From: Campylobacteraceae bacterium | Lineage (GTDB): Bacteria > Campylobacterota > Campylobacteria > Campylobacterales > Campylobacteraceae | Assembly: GCA_031266555.1 (NCBI GenBank) | Contig: JAISAU010000002.1 | Coordinates: 124,001 to 188,000 of the forward strand | Length of the DNA stretch: 64,000 nt | Reading direction: 5' to 3' | In this document: in pieces, positions 47,927 to 58,011 of the stretch | Layout: each line of letters starts with the position of its first letter | Numbering within the stretch: the stretch's first letter is position 1 | Translations under genes and position numbers: made by a program | The notes under the pieces: generated by a model | Databases searched by the model: none | The model's input: the letters and a program-made list of their open reading frames with translations, nothing else | What the model was told of the DNA's origin: nothing

Positions 47927-48241
47927 TTTCATTTGCCTGCAAAATATCTAATTAAATCGACAAATTTCACCATCTACTAACAGTTCTTGTATTAATAAGA
48001 TACTTGCCGTTTGCGATAAAAGGAAATTTTAAAACCTATTGATAAAAAATCCTTATCACTTCTTTTGCATAATATGCAATATCTCTTTAGACCTTACATG
48101 TAGCGATTTTAAATTATATTTGTCTATTTAAAACGATTTAATATTCAACATAATTTAAAAACTGAGTATAAGCGTGCATAATAGCTTTGTGAAGATATAA
48201 AAAATAGATTTTTATAAAATACTCGTATTTACTATCGGATT
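47927..48241. other. 315-nt intergenic region
   Basis: It contains the dsbA relic and one TACATGTA (48095). The rest is AT-rich with no supported gene. Confidence 0.6.
47929..48042 (-). pseudogene. dsbA C-terminal relic
   Basis: On the minus strand, PFIANGKYLINTRTVSR matches the [17 protein letters not shown] end of DsbA at 42542. After one frameshift, MVKFVDLIRYFAGK followed by TGA matches [11 protein letters not shown]. No start or active site remains. It abuts the response regulator stop by 2 nt, so it is the tail of a lost second dsbA gene. Confidence 0.65.
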
Positions 48242-48844
48242 TTAATCAAAATTATTCAAAAGCGTATATGTGTTAAATTTATTTATTGGAGCGTTATTGA
48301 AATACGTAGCGCCGTTTAGTTCGTATTGAACGGCATACGTTATGCCGCCTCCGCCGTCTCTTACGCCTTTTATTTGTACTTGACCGACAGATGGTATCGT
48401 AAACTCTTTAGGTTTGTTTCTGATAAAAAACGCATCGCCGATAGGATAGCCGTTTACGATGATTTGAACATAATCGCCGTCTTCCGCGGCATAATCCCAA
48501 ACCCAAATTTTGGACTCTTTTTGATTACTTGAGTGCGCAATTGTATAATCTTTACTTTGGGTATTTTTATCTTTTTCCAAAATAACCGCGCCAAGCGGAA
48601 GAGACGCTGAAAAACCTGACGTCAAAGCGTTTGCGGCATCGCTTGAAGTATCTACCTTAGGCGTTTTATTTGCCATAATAATAGTAATAATACATGCTGC
48701 TATCGCAAATAAAGTTCCTGTTATTTTTAATTTTTTATCAAATGCCGAACTATTGTTTATTTTATCTTTATCCATCGTAGTCTTATTTTCAAACTTTTGC
48801 TTGTAGACGTCTTTACTTTCATGTAGCATTTTTCTATCATTCAT
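48242..48844 (-). CDS. single-pass membrane protein with beta-rich outer domain
   Basis: About 200 residues: a charged cytoplasmic N-terminus (about 40), one transmembrane helix (about 41-58, GTLFAIAACIITIIMA) and a periplasmic domain of about 140 residues. The latter holds IWVWDYAAEDGDYVQI, NGYPIGDAF and KGVRDGGGGITYAVQY, a beta-sandwich-like pattern I have no family name for. Start among three ATGs is uncertain; 48844 has AAGGA 10 nt upstream. It overlaps the preceding membrane-protein gene and is third in the operon behind the giant AAA protein. Confidence 0.8.
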   Translation of the reverse strand: MNDRKMLHESKDVYKQKFENKTTMDKDKINNSSAFDKKLKITGTLFAIAACIITIIMANKTPKVDTSSDAANALTSGFSASLPLGAVILEKDKNTQSKDYTIAHSSNQKESKIWVWDYAAEDGDYVQIIVNGYPIGDAFFIRNKPKEFTIPSVGQVQIKGVRDGGGGITYAVQYELNGATYFNNAPINKFNTYTLLNNFD

Positions 48845-49274
48845 CGCTTTCATTTCCTTCATATCTCATGGGTTTAGACTTATAATAAGAACATATGATA
48901 AGCCTTCCTGTAATCATCCATATCGTCATAAAAATTAAAAACCAAAAGTGTCTGTCTTCATTCTTAACCTCATATCCGTAATTGATAATTAATATTCCTA
49001 CCGATATTAGCAGTATGTCAAGCAGCGCAAATAGCATATAGGCGTACAACCATGGTAATTTCTTAAATATTAACCTAAACGCAGGTGCCAACATTGATAT
49101 ACCAAAAAAGAAACATATAAACATTATAAATGAAAAACCAATATTTTGTTTTGAAGCTTGGGTTGATATAATACTATTTATGTCAGTACATAATCCAAAG
49201 ATTATAAACGGTATCAAGATTATCGCGGGAAGCATAAATACAATAAAATAAACGGCGGCTAAAAATTTTGCCAT
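48837..49274 (-). CDS. four-helix membrane protein, unknown
   Basis: 145 residues with four transmembrane helices (about 5-27, 43-64, 75-95 and 107-126) and a charged C-terminus. No recognised family. GAGAGGA precedes its ATG. It lies 2 nt after the giant AAA gene and overlaps the third gene, so the three are one transcript; a membrane platform for the AAA protein is the simplest guess. Confidence 0.75.
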   Translation of the reverse strand: MAKFLAAVYFIVFMLPAIILIPFIIFGLCTDINSIISTQASKQNIGFSFIMFICFFFGISMLAPAFRLIFKKLPWLYAYMLFALLDILLISVGILIINYGYEVKNEDRHFWFLIFMTIWMITGRLIICSYYKSKPMRYEGNESDE

Positions 49275-49276
49275 CT

Positions 49277-52200
49277 TTATGTCCTCTCTATGTCAATATC
49301 TAAAATCGTAGTAAGCTCTTCTTTGGTTAAATCGTTGTCTGTGCTTAATCTAAACGCTTGATTGTTTATGGATTTTTCAAAAATATTCCTGACATATCTG
49401 CCATTGCCAAATCTAAGTCCGTTTTTAGCTTCCATAAGTATCGTTTTTAATTTATCAAGCGCTTTATCGTCCAAAAAATAACTTTTTGCGTTATACAAAG
49501 ACATCGCTATTTGCAATAATTCGTCAATATTATAATCTTTAAACTCAATGATATTTGGAAATCTTGATTTTAATCCGGCGTTTATTGACAAAAACCTATC
49601 CATATCGTTGCTGTATCCGGCCAATATAACAACCAAACGGTCGCGATTGTCATCCATCATTTTTACCAACGTATCGATAGCCTCTTTGCCAAAATCATTT
49701 TCACCGCCCGAAGCTAAAGAGTACGCTTCGTCGATAAATAGCACTCCGTCCATAGCTTCCCAAATAACTTCTTTCGTTTTTATAGCAGTTTGTCCGACAT
49801 ATCCGGCTACTAAACCGCTTCTATCGGTCTCTATAAGTTTGGATGTTTTAATCACTCCCATATTGTGCAACACATTTGCGACAGTGCGAGCCATCATAGT
49901 TTTTCCAGTACCTGGATTTCCCTTGAATATCATATGCAGCGTACCAAAACTGTTTGTCGGTAAACCCATCTTTTTACGCTCTTTTTCCAACCTTAGTTTA
50001 GCGTTTAAAGAGCGTATATAGTTTTTAACCTCATCCAATCCGACAATATGCGAAAATTCATTTTCCAAATCATACGCCGCATTTTGCGATGTTTTTTGAA
50101 TAATATCGCTATCTATGATAAGGTTCATTTTGTCATCAGAAACATCTTCAGAGGCGATTCTTGTTGATTGAGAGCGTATTATATTTTCTAAGTAGTTACG
50201 TATCATACGCCCATTTCCGGAGTGAGCGTTTGATTGTCTATGCAGTGATACTATCTGTTCAAACAAAATATGCTCGCAATTTCCGTCTAAAATAAAACCT
50301 TTAGCCTTTATCATTGAGACTGCTATTTTGTATAACTCTTCTGGGGTATAATCCAAAAATTCTATATTTAAAGGAAATCTTGACAGCAGTCCTGAGTTTG
50401 ATTTCAAAAAATCTTTCATCTCTTGCTTATATCCCGCCAAAATAACGACTATTTCTCCTCTAAAATCTTCAATTAACTTCACAAGAGTATTAATAGCTTC
50501 TTTGCCAAAACCATCGGTATCCGACAAAGAGTAAGCTTCGTCGATAAATAGCACGCCGCCTAACGCCGATTTAAACACATCTTCCGTTTTTTTAGCCGTT
50601 TGCCCAACATAGCCGGATACAAGACCTCCTTTGTCCGTCTCAACTAAATGTCCGGATTTTAAAAGACCCATATCTTTGAACATTTTGGCGACGATTCTCG
50701 CTATAGTCGTTTTTCCGGTACCCGGATTTCCTGTAAATATCATATTTAAAGATTGGGTAACGTCAACCGCCATACCGATATTTTGACGTTTTTTCTGCGC
50801 TATTAGCAATTTATATTGAGTTCTGACAAAATCTTTAACATTTTCAAGTCCGATAATATTGGATAAACTCTTTTCCAAATCAAACGCTTGATAATCCTCA
50901 AAATTAAAATCCTTGGCGGATAAAATATTCATAGACGCGTTCTTATCTTTAAGCAGCCTCTTGGATTGCTGCAATATAGCGCCTTCTATAACGTTTCTTA
51001 CCAATCTGCCGTTACCGCTGTCATTTCTGCCTTTTATCTGCTTTTTGTCGTATAACCTGATAAGACGCTCTTTGCAATTCTCGTCAATTATATATCCGTT
51101 GGATTTTGCGATAATCAAAGATATGTTATACATCTCCAACGAAGAGTAATCTTTGAAATCAATGATGTTTGGAAAACGCGATTTAAGACCGGAGTTGGCT
51201 TTTAAAAAATCTCTCATCTCATCTTCATATCCAGCTAATATAACAACTAAATCATCGCGATAATCCTCCATAGCTTTAACCAAAGTATCGATAGCTTCAA
51301 CGCCAAAAGGGTCCGACGCGTTACGGCTTAACGAATATGCTTCGTCTATAAAAAGTACGCCGCCTAACGCCGATTTTATAACGTCGTTTGTAATCTTTGC
51401 CGTATGTCCGACATACTGCCCCACCAAATCATTGCGCGTAACCTCTCTTAACTGCCCTGAGGATAATACTCCCAACGCTTTTAAATATTTAGCCGCTACT
51501 CTTGCTATAGTCGTTTTTCCGGTACCAGGATTCCCCGTGAATATCATATGCATAGATATCTTAGCCGTCTTTAGTCCGGATTTTTCACGCATTTCTTGGA
51601 TACGCAAATTATCCTCAAGGCTAAGAACATACTCTTTTACATCTAAAAGACCTACTATATTGTCCAATTCCGATTTTACTTCGTCTAATCCTAAAGTATC
51701 TCTTCTTTTTATAACACTTGACAAATTGATTGTATTATTGTCAATATCGCACAAAAAAGTGTCATTGTCAACGTCTATTCTGACACTACTGCTAATAAAA
51801 TTATGCTTTATCTTATACTCGGCGAGCGGTTTATAAATATTAGCGTCTATATACTCCGCTATACCCGCTATGCCGATTTTGGCGTTAAATGAATCTATAA
51901 GCTTTGAAATAGCGTCGTTTGATAAGCTTACATGTAAGCGCAAATTATCAATACATTTGAAAGTAAACTCTTTTATTAGATTTTTCGCGATTTTTTCCAA
52001 AGCCGCTTTTTCAAAACTATTTAGAGTAATTATGTCGTTTACATGTAGGATAAATTTATTTCCGAAAATATCGGCAATTGAACTCGATCGCTTTTCTGAA
52101 ATAAATACGAAAAATTTACCGTTCGCGCTGATTTTATCTATAGAATTTTGCACTAAAGAACCTGTAGCTTCTATCAAAACATCATTTTGAGAGACGTAAC

Positions 52201-52816
52201 GCCTATCCATTAAGTAAAAACCGTTTTGAACCAAATTTGCGATTATGTCGATAATAGAGCTATGACACTTCTCAAAATCTTCAAATAAAACGACGTCCGA
52301 CGCTTCATGCAACGCTTTATATAAATCCGATAAAAAAATGTTATGGTGCGTATTATTGGAGTATCTTGATAAATCCATTTTGGACACTTGATGATAATTT
52401 AATACCGCTTTGTCCGCTAATACCGAAGTGATAGTTCTTACGCCCAAAGCTTTACCGCTGCTTCTATTTCCAAATATAAATATTGTATTTTTCGGTTTTA
52501 CGCTATCATATCCGGATATAAACGGGCGTTTAAAAGCGACGCATAAATTATCTACAAATTCGTCTTGCCCTATAATAATCTCTTTTAACTTATTTTCAAT
52601 TCCTATAAATCTATTTTCCAAAGATTGATTTTGATTTGTGTCGCTGCGATTGTTTGCCGCATAATTGTATTTTGATGAAAAATCGACGGAACTATTCGGT
52701 TTACTGTTTTTTTCTACCGTCTTTGCTCGGTTTTTGGCTATAAATCCATGTTGTTTCATTATATAAAAAATCTGTAATTCGGGTAATAAAAATTCTATTA
52801 TTGATTTAAGACTCAT
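49277..52816 (-). CDS. giant four-module AAA+ ATPase (ClpB-D2-like plus three CbxX/CfxQ)
   Basis: 1179 residues, no signal or membrane helix. Residues about 70-320 resemble a ClpA/ClpB second AAA domain with a degraded P-loop (FGNRSSGKA, near 115) and Walker B VVLFEDFEK. Then three CbxX/CfxQ/SpoVK-type AAA modules repeat every 270 residues: P-loops GNPGTGKTT near 430 and 698 and GNPGTGKTM near 969, each with GVLFIDEAYSL, VILAGY and RFPNI/RFPLNI followed by a small helical lid. The repeats differ enough to be old. EccA of type VII secretion and SpoVK share the module. It heads an operon with two membrane proteins. Function unknown. Confidence 0.85.
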   Translation of the reverse strand: MSLKSIIEFLLPELQIFYIMKQHGFIAKNRAKTVEKNSKPNSSVDFSSKYNYAANNRSDTNQNQSLENRFIGIENKLKEIIIGQDEFVDNLCVAFKRPFISGYDSVKPKNTIFIFGNRSSGKALGVRTITSVLADKAVLNYHQVSKMDLSRYSNNTHHNIFLSDLYKALHEASDVVLFEDFEKCHSSIIDIIANLVQNGFYLMDRRYVSQNDVLIEATGSLVQNSIDKISANGKFFVFISEKRSSSIADIFGNKFILHVNDIITLNSFEKAALEKIAKNLIKEFTFKCIDNLRLHVSLSNDAISKLIDSFNAKIGIAGIAEYIDANIYKPLAEYKIKHNFISSSVRIDVDNDTFLCDIDNNTINLSSVIKRRDTLGLDEVKSELDNIVGLLDVKEYVLSLEDNLRIQEMREKSGLKTAKISMHMIFTGNPGTGKTTIARVAAKYLKALGVLSSGQLREVTRNDLVGQYVGHTAKITNDVIKSALGGVLFIDEAYSLSRNASDPFGVEAIDTLVKAMEDYRDDLVVILAGYEDEMRDFLKANSGLKSRFPNIIDFKDYSSLEMYNISLIIAKSNGYIIDENCKERLIRLYDKKQIKGRNDSGNGRLVRNVIEGAILQQSKRLLKDKNASMNILSAKDFNFEDYQAFDLEKSLSNIIGLENVKDFVRTQYKLLIAQKKRQNIGMAVDVTQSLNMIFTGNPGTGKTTIARIVAKMFKDMGLLKSGHLVETDKGGLVSGYVGQTAKKTEDVFKSALGGVLFIDEAYSLSDTDGFGKEAINTLVKLIEDFRGEIVVILAGYKQEMKDFLKSNSGLLSRFPLNIEFLDYTPEELYKIAVSMIKAKGFILDGNCEHILFEQIVSLHRQSNAHSGNGRMIRNYLENIIRSQSTRIASEDVSDDKMNLIIDSDIIQKTSQNAAYDLENEFSHIVGLDEVKNYIRSLNAKLRLEKERKKMGLPTNSFGTLHMIFKGNPGTGKTMMARTVANVLHNMGVIKTSKLIETDRSGLVAGYVGQTAIKTKEVIWEAMDGVLFIDEAYSLASGGENDFGKEAIDTLVKMMDDNRDRLVVILAGYSNDMDRFLSINAGLKSRFPNIIEFKDYNIDELLQIAMSLYNAKSYFLDDKALDKLKTILMEAKNGLRFGNGRYVRNIFEKSINNQAFRLSTDNDLTKEELTTILDIDIERT

Positions 52817-52931
52817 GCTTTTTTATTCTTTTATAGTTTTTAAAATATATTTATACCATAAATTACATTCATATATGAAAAATCTTTATTTTTTTAACTA
52901 AATTTTTTTCGATACTTTTAATAAATTGAAA

Positions 52932-54698
52932 TTATATCTCGTTATTCGTATTTGCCGCCATGCTCTCTTTTTTTACAGCTATGATTTTCGCGGCTTCTAT
53001 AAGATTTCCCGATATTTGATATGTGTAAGAGTTATCATTAATGAGAGACGCTCCTATAAGAGGCGAGACTTTATTTGTTTTAAGTAAATTTCCCAAAAAT
53101 CTAGCGGCGCTAATATCAAACTTTTCACGCAACGCCTCAAGCTGTTCTATCAACTGAGACGCAAACTCGCTTTTATCTTCTTCAAATATTTTATTTAAGA
53201 TTGTAAACTGCGTAAAAAGAGTTATCCTAATTTGATCATATCCGTTTTTTATATCAATATTTTGACTTAACATGTGCTTTGTCATATTTTTTTGCAAATG
53301 TTTGACGTCTTTTAAAGCCTCAACTATACATAACGCCGCCTTTTGAAAATTCGCCAACTCTTTGATGGTTTTCTCATCGGTCGTATTACTCTGCGCGATA
53401 ACTATAAAATTAATGATTTTGCCGTAAATTTTTTTAATTCTTTTTTGGTAGAGCTCTTCATAGTCAAAATCCAACGGCGTATTACAAAAACTTATCATAT
53501 CTTCAGGGCTCAAATTAGAATCCATCGCCGATAACTCTACATGTATGCCTAAAGTCATAATTTTTGAAGCGTTTGCGTATAAGTGGCAAATCTCTTTTCG
53601 CGCAACTTCTCTCATAACGTTTTCATGATTGATGGAACTGCTGTTTATATACAATATATCGTCTTCCTCGTCCCATCCGCCGACTTTTCTTTTAATAATT
53701 TTTTTAGAAAGCGCCGATACCTTATCTATAAATGGGTACAGCGCCAAAACCATAACGATATTTATAGTAGAGTGAAAAATAGCTAATTTAAGTCCGTAAT
53801 TATCAGACGAGATACCAAAAATAATCGCTTCGTAATTCACTAAAATTGCAAGCTGTTTTATAAATACAATGGATAAAACGCACAAGATAGCGTTAAACAG
53901 CAGATACACAAACGCCAATCTTTTGCCTTCGACATTTGAGCTAAGGGAGCTTATCAAAGCTGTGAACGTTGTGCCAAGATTCGCGCCTATAACAATTCCA
54001 AGCGCGTTTAGATATGATACCTGTCCGGCACTCAAAGCGGCAATTGTCAATACTATCGTCGCAAGAGAAGATTGAGTTATGACAGCCACGACTATGCCGA
54101 CGATAAAAAATACCAAAACGCCTTTTATGCCCTCTATTGAGTATTGCGACAAATCAAAGTCGTGTCCTAACGCCTCAAATCCATCTTTTATATACGCTAC
54201 TCCTAAAAACAGAAGTCCTATGCCTATTAAAACCCGACCTAAATCTTTTAGTTTTTTAGAAGATTGCAATAAAAATATCACGCCGAATATTATTATCGGC
54301 ATCGCGTATTTTTCTATATCTACGCTCACTCCAAAGCCAGCTACCAGCCACGCTCCCGAAGTCGTGCCTATCTGAGAACCAAAAATTATTCCGATACCCT
54401 GAACCAAATCTATCAATCCGGCGCTTAAAAATGAGATAGTTACAAGTGAAATTAATGTGGACGATTGCATAAGCATTGCAGATATTGCGCCAAATAGTAT
54501 GCTTTTTATCTTTGTGGAAGTATGCTCGCGTAAAAATTTTTCTAAAGTCCCTCCGCTTGAACTTTTAAAACCCTCCTCCATTATAATCATGCCGAGTATA
54601 AAAATCGCTATTCCGGCACATAGCAACAAAACATTTTCATTTTTAAAAAATATATATGACAACGCTATAAAAGCGATTGGGATAAATATTTTTCGCAA
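52932..54698 (-). CDS. Na/Pi cotransporter (NptA/PhoU-like)
   Basis: 588 residues. Eight or nine transmembrane helices carry the two inverted QSS repeats (MQSSTLISLVTISFL and TQSSLATIVLTIAAL) with the GANLGTTFTALIS and GSQIGTTSGAWL motifs of the PF02690 Na+/phosphate cotransporters. About 210 C-terminal residues form a PhoU-like helical cytoplasmic domain. It imports phosphate with sodium; it is the second phosphate carrier in the window. Monocistronic. Confidence 0.92.
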   Translation of the reverse strand: MRKIFIPIAFIALSYIFFKNENVLLLCAGIAIFILGMIIMEEGFKSSSGGTLEKFLREHTSTKIKSILFGAISAMLMQSSTLISLVTISFLSAGLIDLVQGIGIIFGSQIGTTSGAWLVAGFGVSVDIEKYAMPIIIFGVIFLLQSSKKLKDLGRVLIGIGLLFLGVAYIKDGFEALGHDFDLSQYSIEGIKGVLVFFIVGIVVAVITQSSLATIVLTIAALSAGQVSYLNALGIVIGANLGTTFTALISSLSSNVEGKRLAFVYLLFNAILCVLSIVFIKQLAILVNYEAIIFGISSDNYGLKLAIFHSTINIVMVLALYPFIDKVSALSKKIIKRKVGGWDEEDDILYINSSSINHENVMREVARKEICHLYANASKIMTLGIHVELSAMDSNLSPEDMISFCNTPLDFDYEELYQKRIKKIYGKIINFIVIAQSNTTDEKTIKELANFQKAALCIVEALKDVKHLQKNMTKHMLSQNIDIKNGYDQIRITLFTQFTILNKIFEEDKSEFASQLIEQLEALREKFDISAARFLGNLLKTNKVSPLIGASLINDNSYTYQISGNLIEAAKIIAVKKESMAANTNNEI

Positions 54699-54780
54699 CT
54701 TTTTTACCTTAAATTTTTTGTTAGAATAGCATAAAAAATGGAAAAACTCGCAAAACGCTTAAGATCTATAGCATAAAAAA

Positions 54781-55581
54781 TTACTTGCTCTCTTTACTTC
54801 CGAAAAAATACAAACATATAACCACTGTGCTTAGAACCTCAAAAGATAAATCGTGCCTTTTTTCGTTTTTCGACACAACAAGATTTGATACGTAATATAT
54901 AGAGGCGGCAAACATTGACATAAACGTAATAATCGCAATATTTATAAAAAACATAGCTAAAATATACTCTTCGTTGCAAATAAACGTCGCTAGTACAGTT
55001 ATGACCATTCCCATCGGAATCATAAACGCAAGCGCAATAAATAGGCTTATTATTATCTTTTTAAATATATCTCTTTCGATTTTTTTATAAAGCTCATTTA
55101 TGGATTTAAAAAAATCTTTACTTATCTTTTTGTAACCTCTATTAAAACTACTCATTAGCAGCTTTTCGTATTTTGGCATATTCAGATAGGTAAAAGCGTT
55201 TAAGATTATGACGCAAAATACGCCAAAGATTATCATGTGATTGTGCCTTGCGTCATCGTAAAGCAGCATTAGACTTATAAGTATAAATAGTATTGTATGC
55301 GCGAAACTAATATTTTGCAAAATGTCTGCAAATATCTCTATCTTAATTTTTGTTTTTATCTCCAAAAGCTCTTTCGTGGATTTTACGCCAAAACTTCTGT
55401 TTACAAATAATCGATTATATTTTCGCAATTCATAATATCCAAAAGCTGCGGGAAATATCCACAAAAATCCGACAACATTTTCTGTGATACTGTTTCTATA
55501 AAAACATATTATAGATATTATAGGCAATAACGATGCCAATAATACTAATATTGTCCTTAGAACCATGATAAGTTTTTTCAT
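54781..55581 (-). CDS. membrane protein of unknown function
   Basis: 266 residues with about six hydrophobic segments in three pairs, separated by a charged cytoplasmic stretch (NRGYKKISKDFFKSINELYKK). The ATG at 55581 follows GGGGAACAGT closely, so I prefer it to 55602. No family recognised. It sits between the Na/Pi cotransporter and a decayed region; no operon partner. Confidence 0.7.
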   Translation of the reverse strand: MKKLIMVLRTILVLLASLLPIISIICFYRNSITENVVGFLWIFPAAFGYYELRKYNRLFVNRSFGVKSTKELLEIKTKIKIEIFADILQNISFAHTILFILISLMLLYDDARHNHMIIFGVFCVIILNAFTYLNMPKYEKLLMSSFNRGYKKISKDFFKSINELYKKIERDIFKKIIISLFIALAFMIPMGMVITVLATFICNEEYILAMFFINIAIITFMSMFAASIYYVSNLVVSKNEKRHDLSFEVLSTVVICLYFFGSKESK

Positions 55582-56416
55582 ACTGTTCCCCAGTGATTGC
55601 ATACAACAGTTATCAGGCTGTATTTTATACTATTAAAAAGTTTCAATTGTGTAAAATAATTGTAAATTTTACAAAAAGAAGGGCGATTATCGTAAATTTT
55701 TCGCTATATTTTAGCCTCAATTTTTAGATATTATGTTTTAATTAAGCTTTATATTTTAATTCTCACAGCAGATAAACATTAAAATAATGACTATAATTAT
55801 TAATCTTATGGCGCTTACAAAAGTAAATATAAACCGTATATAAGCTCTGGAGCGTTAGTAAAAAAGTGATATTTGTATAGTTTTTTATCAGAAGATATTT
55901 TTAAGCTTTACAATAAAAATGATAAAATCATATCGCTATTTTTGCTTGAAGAAAATATTAGAAAATCAATCATACATGTAAACAGCTTGTGATCTAATTT
56001 AATTCGCACAATAAAACTTCGCAGCAAATCACACAAAAAAATTGACGGCACGATTGCCTTAATAATAGCGATAGGCACGCAGATAAATGAAAAAAAAGAT
56101 AAACTCAACTATTATTTGGAGCGAGATGTGAGATTTCTATGCGGTGATACTAGAAAAAGGATAATTTTTGATAACTCTTTTTGGCGTATTTTTCATCAGT
56201 GTTACTAGATCAGAAAACTAAAAGCTATACATGTGATGGTTAAAAAAACTACACATAAAACGATAGGCTTCTTCGATAAGAATATGAAAATTATTTAATA
56301 AATTATCAAAAAGAGATAAATCTTATATGTTGTAATACATGTGGCAATGTTATAGCTTTTCAAAGTGTCTATTTCATTATATCTTTATGAAATTAAAACG
56401 CATATGTTAGGATAAG
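55582..56416. other. gene-poor decayed region
   Basis: Apart from the possible terminase relic it has no intact gene. A fragment at about 56310-56370 reads NLICCNTCGNVIAFQ on the plus strand, a zinc-ribbon-like piece without context. TACATGTA occurs at 55973. Confidence 0.5.
55870..56208 (+). pseudogene. possible phage terminase large-subunit relic
   Basis: One frame reads 112 codons with a single internal TGA (55990-55992) and no start. Its middle, SHKKIDGTIALIIAIGTQ, resembles the C-terminal end of phage terminase large subunits (KIDGxVALIMALG). Flanking residues do not help, and no other capsid or tail gene is nearby. tRNA-Phe, a common integration site, is about 210 nt away. Moderate to weak call. 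Confidence 0.4.
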
Positions 56417-56492
56417 TGGTGGTCAGAGACGGAATTGAACCGCCGACACGGAGATTTTCAGTCTCCTGCTCTACCGACTGAGCTATCTGACC
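56417..56492 (-). tRNA. tRNA-Phe (GAA)
   Basis: The minus strand folds as a complete 76-nt tRNA: acceptor GGTCAGA/TCTGACC, D-arm TAGCTCAGTCGGTAGAGCA, anticodon loop CTGAAAA (GAA), T-arm GGTTCAATTCC and an encoded CCA end. It decodes UUC/UUU. Confidence 0.96.
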
Positions 56493-56814
56493 AGCAAAAA
56501 CAAGAGTGAAATTATACCGATTAAACTTTAATATTGGCTTTATACGCAATCTTGCTATTTTTTGGATTGCCGCTAAAAAATATTGCTACATGTAAAGCTT
56601 TAACTCTCGTAATCTGCGAAGAATATAAAAATACTCTGCTTAAAATACTACTACATGTAAGGCTAAAATGCAACAATGACAATTAACCAACAAGTGTCGC
56701 TTTTTAAAATTATTATACATGTAAAGAGATACTTTTATAATATAAATCAGTTACATGTAGACAGAAAATATTACTTTCAAAATCTTTAAATTAATTAAGT
56801 TCGCGCAAAACCGT
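56493..56814. repeat. intergenic region with four TACATGTA palindromes
   Basis: The 322-nt gap between tRNA-Phe and murD has no gene. Octamer copies lie at 56587, 56652, 56716 and 56752, within 173 bp, the first three spaced 64-65 nt apart. Confidence 0.85.
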
Positions 56815-58011
56815 TTAATGCAAAGCTTTTACCAATGAGATAAAAAGTTCGCCGCGCTCTATATAAGAACTAAATTGGTCTAAACTAGCAGCAGCAGGCG
56901 ATAAAAGCCCCACGCTATTTTTATCCATTAATTTATCCATTTCACATACCGCCACATCAAGCGTTTTGCACTCGTGCGCGATTTTTCCTATGCTTTTTGA
57001 AAAACTCATAATTTTTTGAACGTTGCTGCCGATAGCGAAAATCTCTACGTCGTAAGTTTTCATAAACTCAAAAAACCGCGTCAAATCAACGCCTTTATCG
57101 TCTCCGCCAAGCACTATTAAAATTTTTTTATCTTTATATCGTTTTAAAGCTTCTATAGTCGCGTCTACATTTGTGCCTTTTGTGTCATTCACCCAAAGTC
57201 TGCCGCGTTTATCGTAAAACTCTTCTAACTTATGTTTATCTATTTTGAAGTTATTTATTTTCTCTATATCAATCTCGTCAAAAAGTATTTTTGTCGCGCT
57301 TAAAGCCAAAAGTGCGTCCAATAAAAACGGCTCTTTAATGTTAATCTTGTCAGTCGCTATGCCCATCACTTCAGCCAAATCCATTGAATTTTCATAACCT
57401 ATAAGCATTGCGTTAGACTCGATACTAACATACTCTTTGGGAACGATAGCCACGCTGCCTTCTACCATGCGCGAAAGCGGTTTGACTTTCGCTCGTTCAT
57501 ACTCCTCAAAACTTCCATGCCAGCTTATATGATCCGGACGAATTGGGAGCAAAAGATATATATCCGGCGCCGCGCGATTTGTATAATGAAGAGTAAAAGA
57601 GCTTGTCTCAAGTATCCATAAAGACGCATTTTTGTCTAAATTAGCAAGCGGGTTGCCGATATTTCCGCCCTCAACCGCTCCTCGCGACGCTAATAAATGT
57701 TTTAGCATTTGCGTCGTTGTGGTTTTACCGTTCGTACCGCTTATCCAAACGGACGCTGGCATATCAAAAAAGTCATACTCGCTTGTCAAACGTTTTGCTT
57801 TTTTGATCAACTTGTGATTTGGCGGGAAACCCGGACTTGGTATGTCAACGTCGCTTACTCTTAAATCATATTCGTTACATGTAAGAAGTTTATTGCCAAA
57901 TTCATCTTGCGAATTCTCTTTAAATTTATCATCATATATAAAGCAATTCGGCGCGAATCTTTTAGCGATGGCTTTTGTGGTGACGCCATACCCAAACAGT
58001 GAGATTTTCAT
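56815..58011 (-). CDS. murD: UDP-N-acetylmuramoylalanine-D-glutamate ligase
   Basis: 398 residues. MurD adds D-glutamate to UDP-MurNAc-L-Ala in the cytoplasm. ATP-binding [13 protein letters not shown], the central DHISWHGSF histidine block, [12 protein letters not shown] and [14 protein letters not shown] are the Mur ligase landmarks in order. It overlaps mraY by 4 nt. The murD-mraY pair divergent from gpmI-fabG is the C. jejuni arrangement. Confidence 0.97.
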   Translation of the reverse strand: MKISLFGYGVTTKAIAKRFAPNCFIYDDKFKENSQDEFGNKLLTCNEYDLRVSDVDIPSPGFPPNHKLIKKAKRLTSEYDFFDMPASVWISGTNGKTTTTQMLKHLLASRGAVEGGNIGNPLANLDKNASLWILETSSFTLHYTNRAAPDIYLLLPIRPDHISWHGSFEEYERAKVKPLSRMVEGSVAIVPKEYVSIESNAMLIGYENSMDLAEVMGIATDKINIKEPFLLDALLALSATKILFDEIDIEKINNFKIDKHKLEEFYDKRGRLWVNDTKGTNVDATIEALKRYKDKKILIVLGGDDKGVDLTRFFEFMKTYDVEIFAIGSNVQKIMSFSKSIGKIAHECKTLDVAVCEMDKLMDKNSVGLLSPAAASLDQFSSYIERGELFISLVKALH

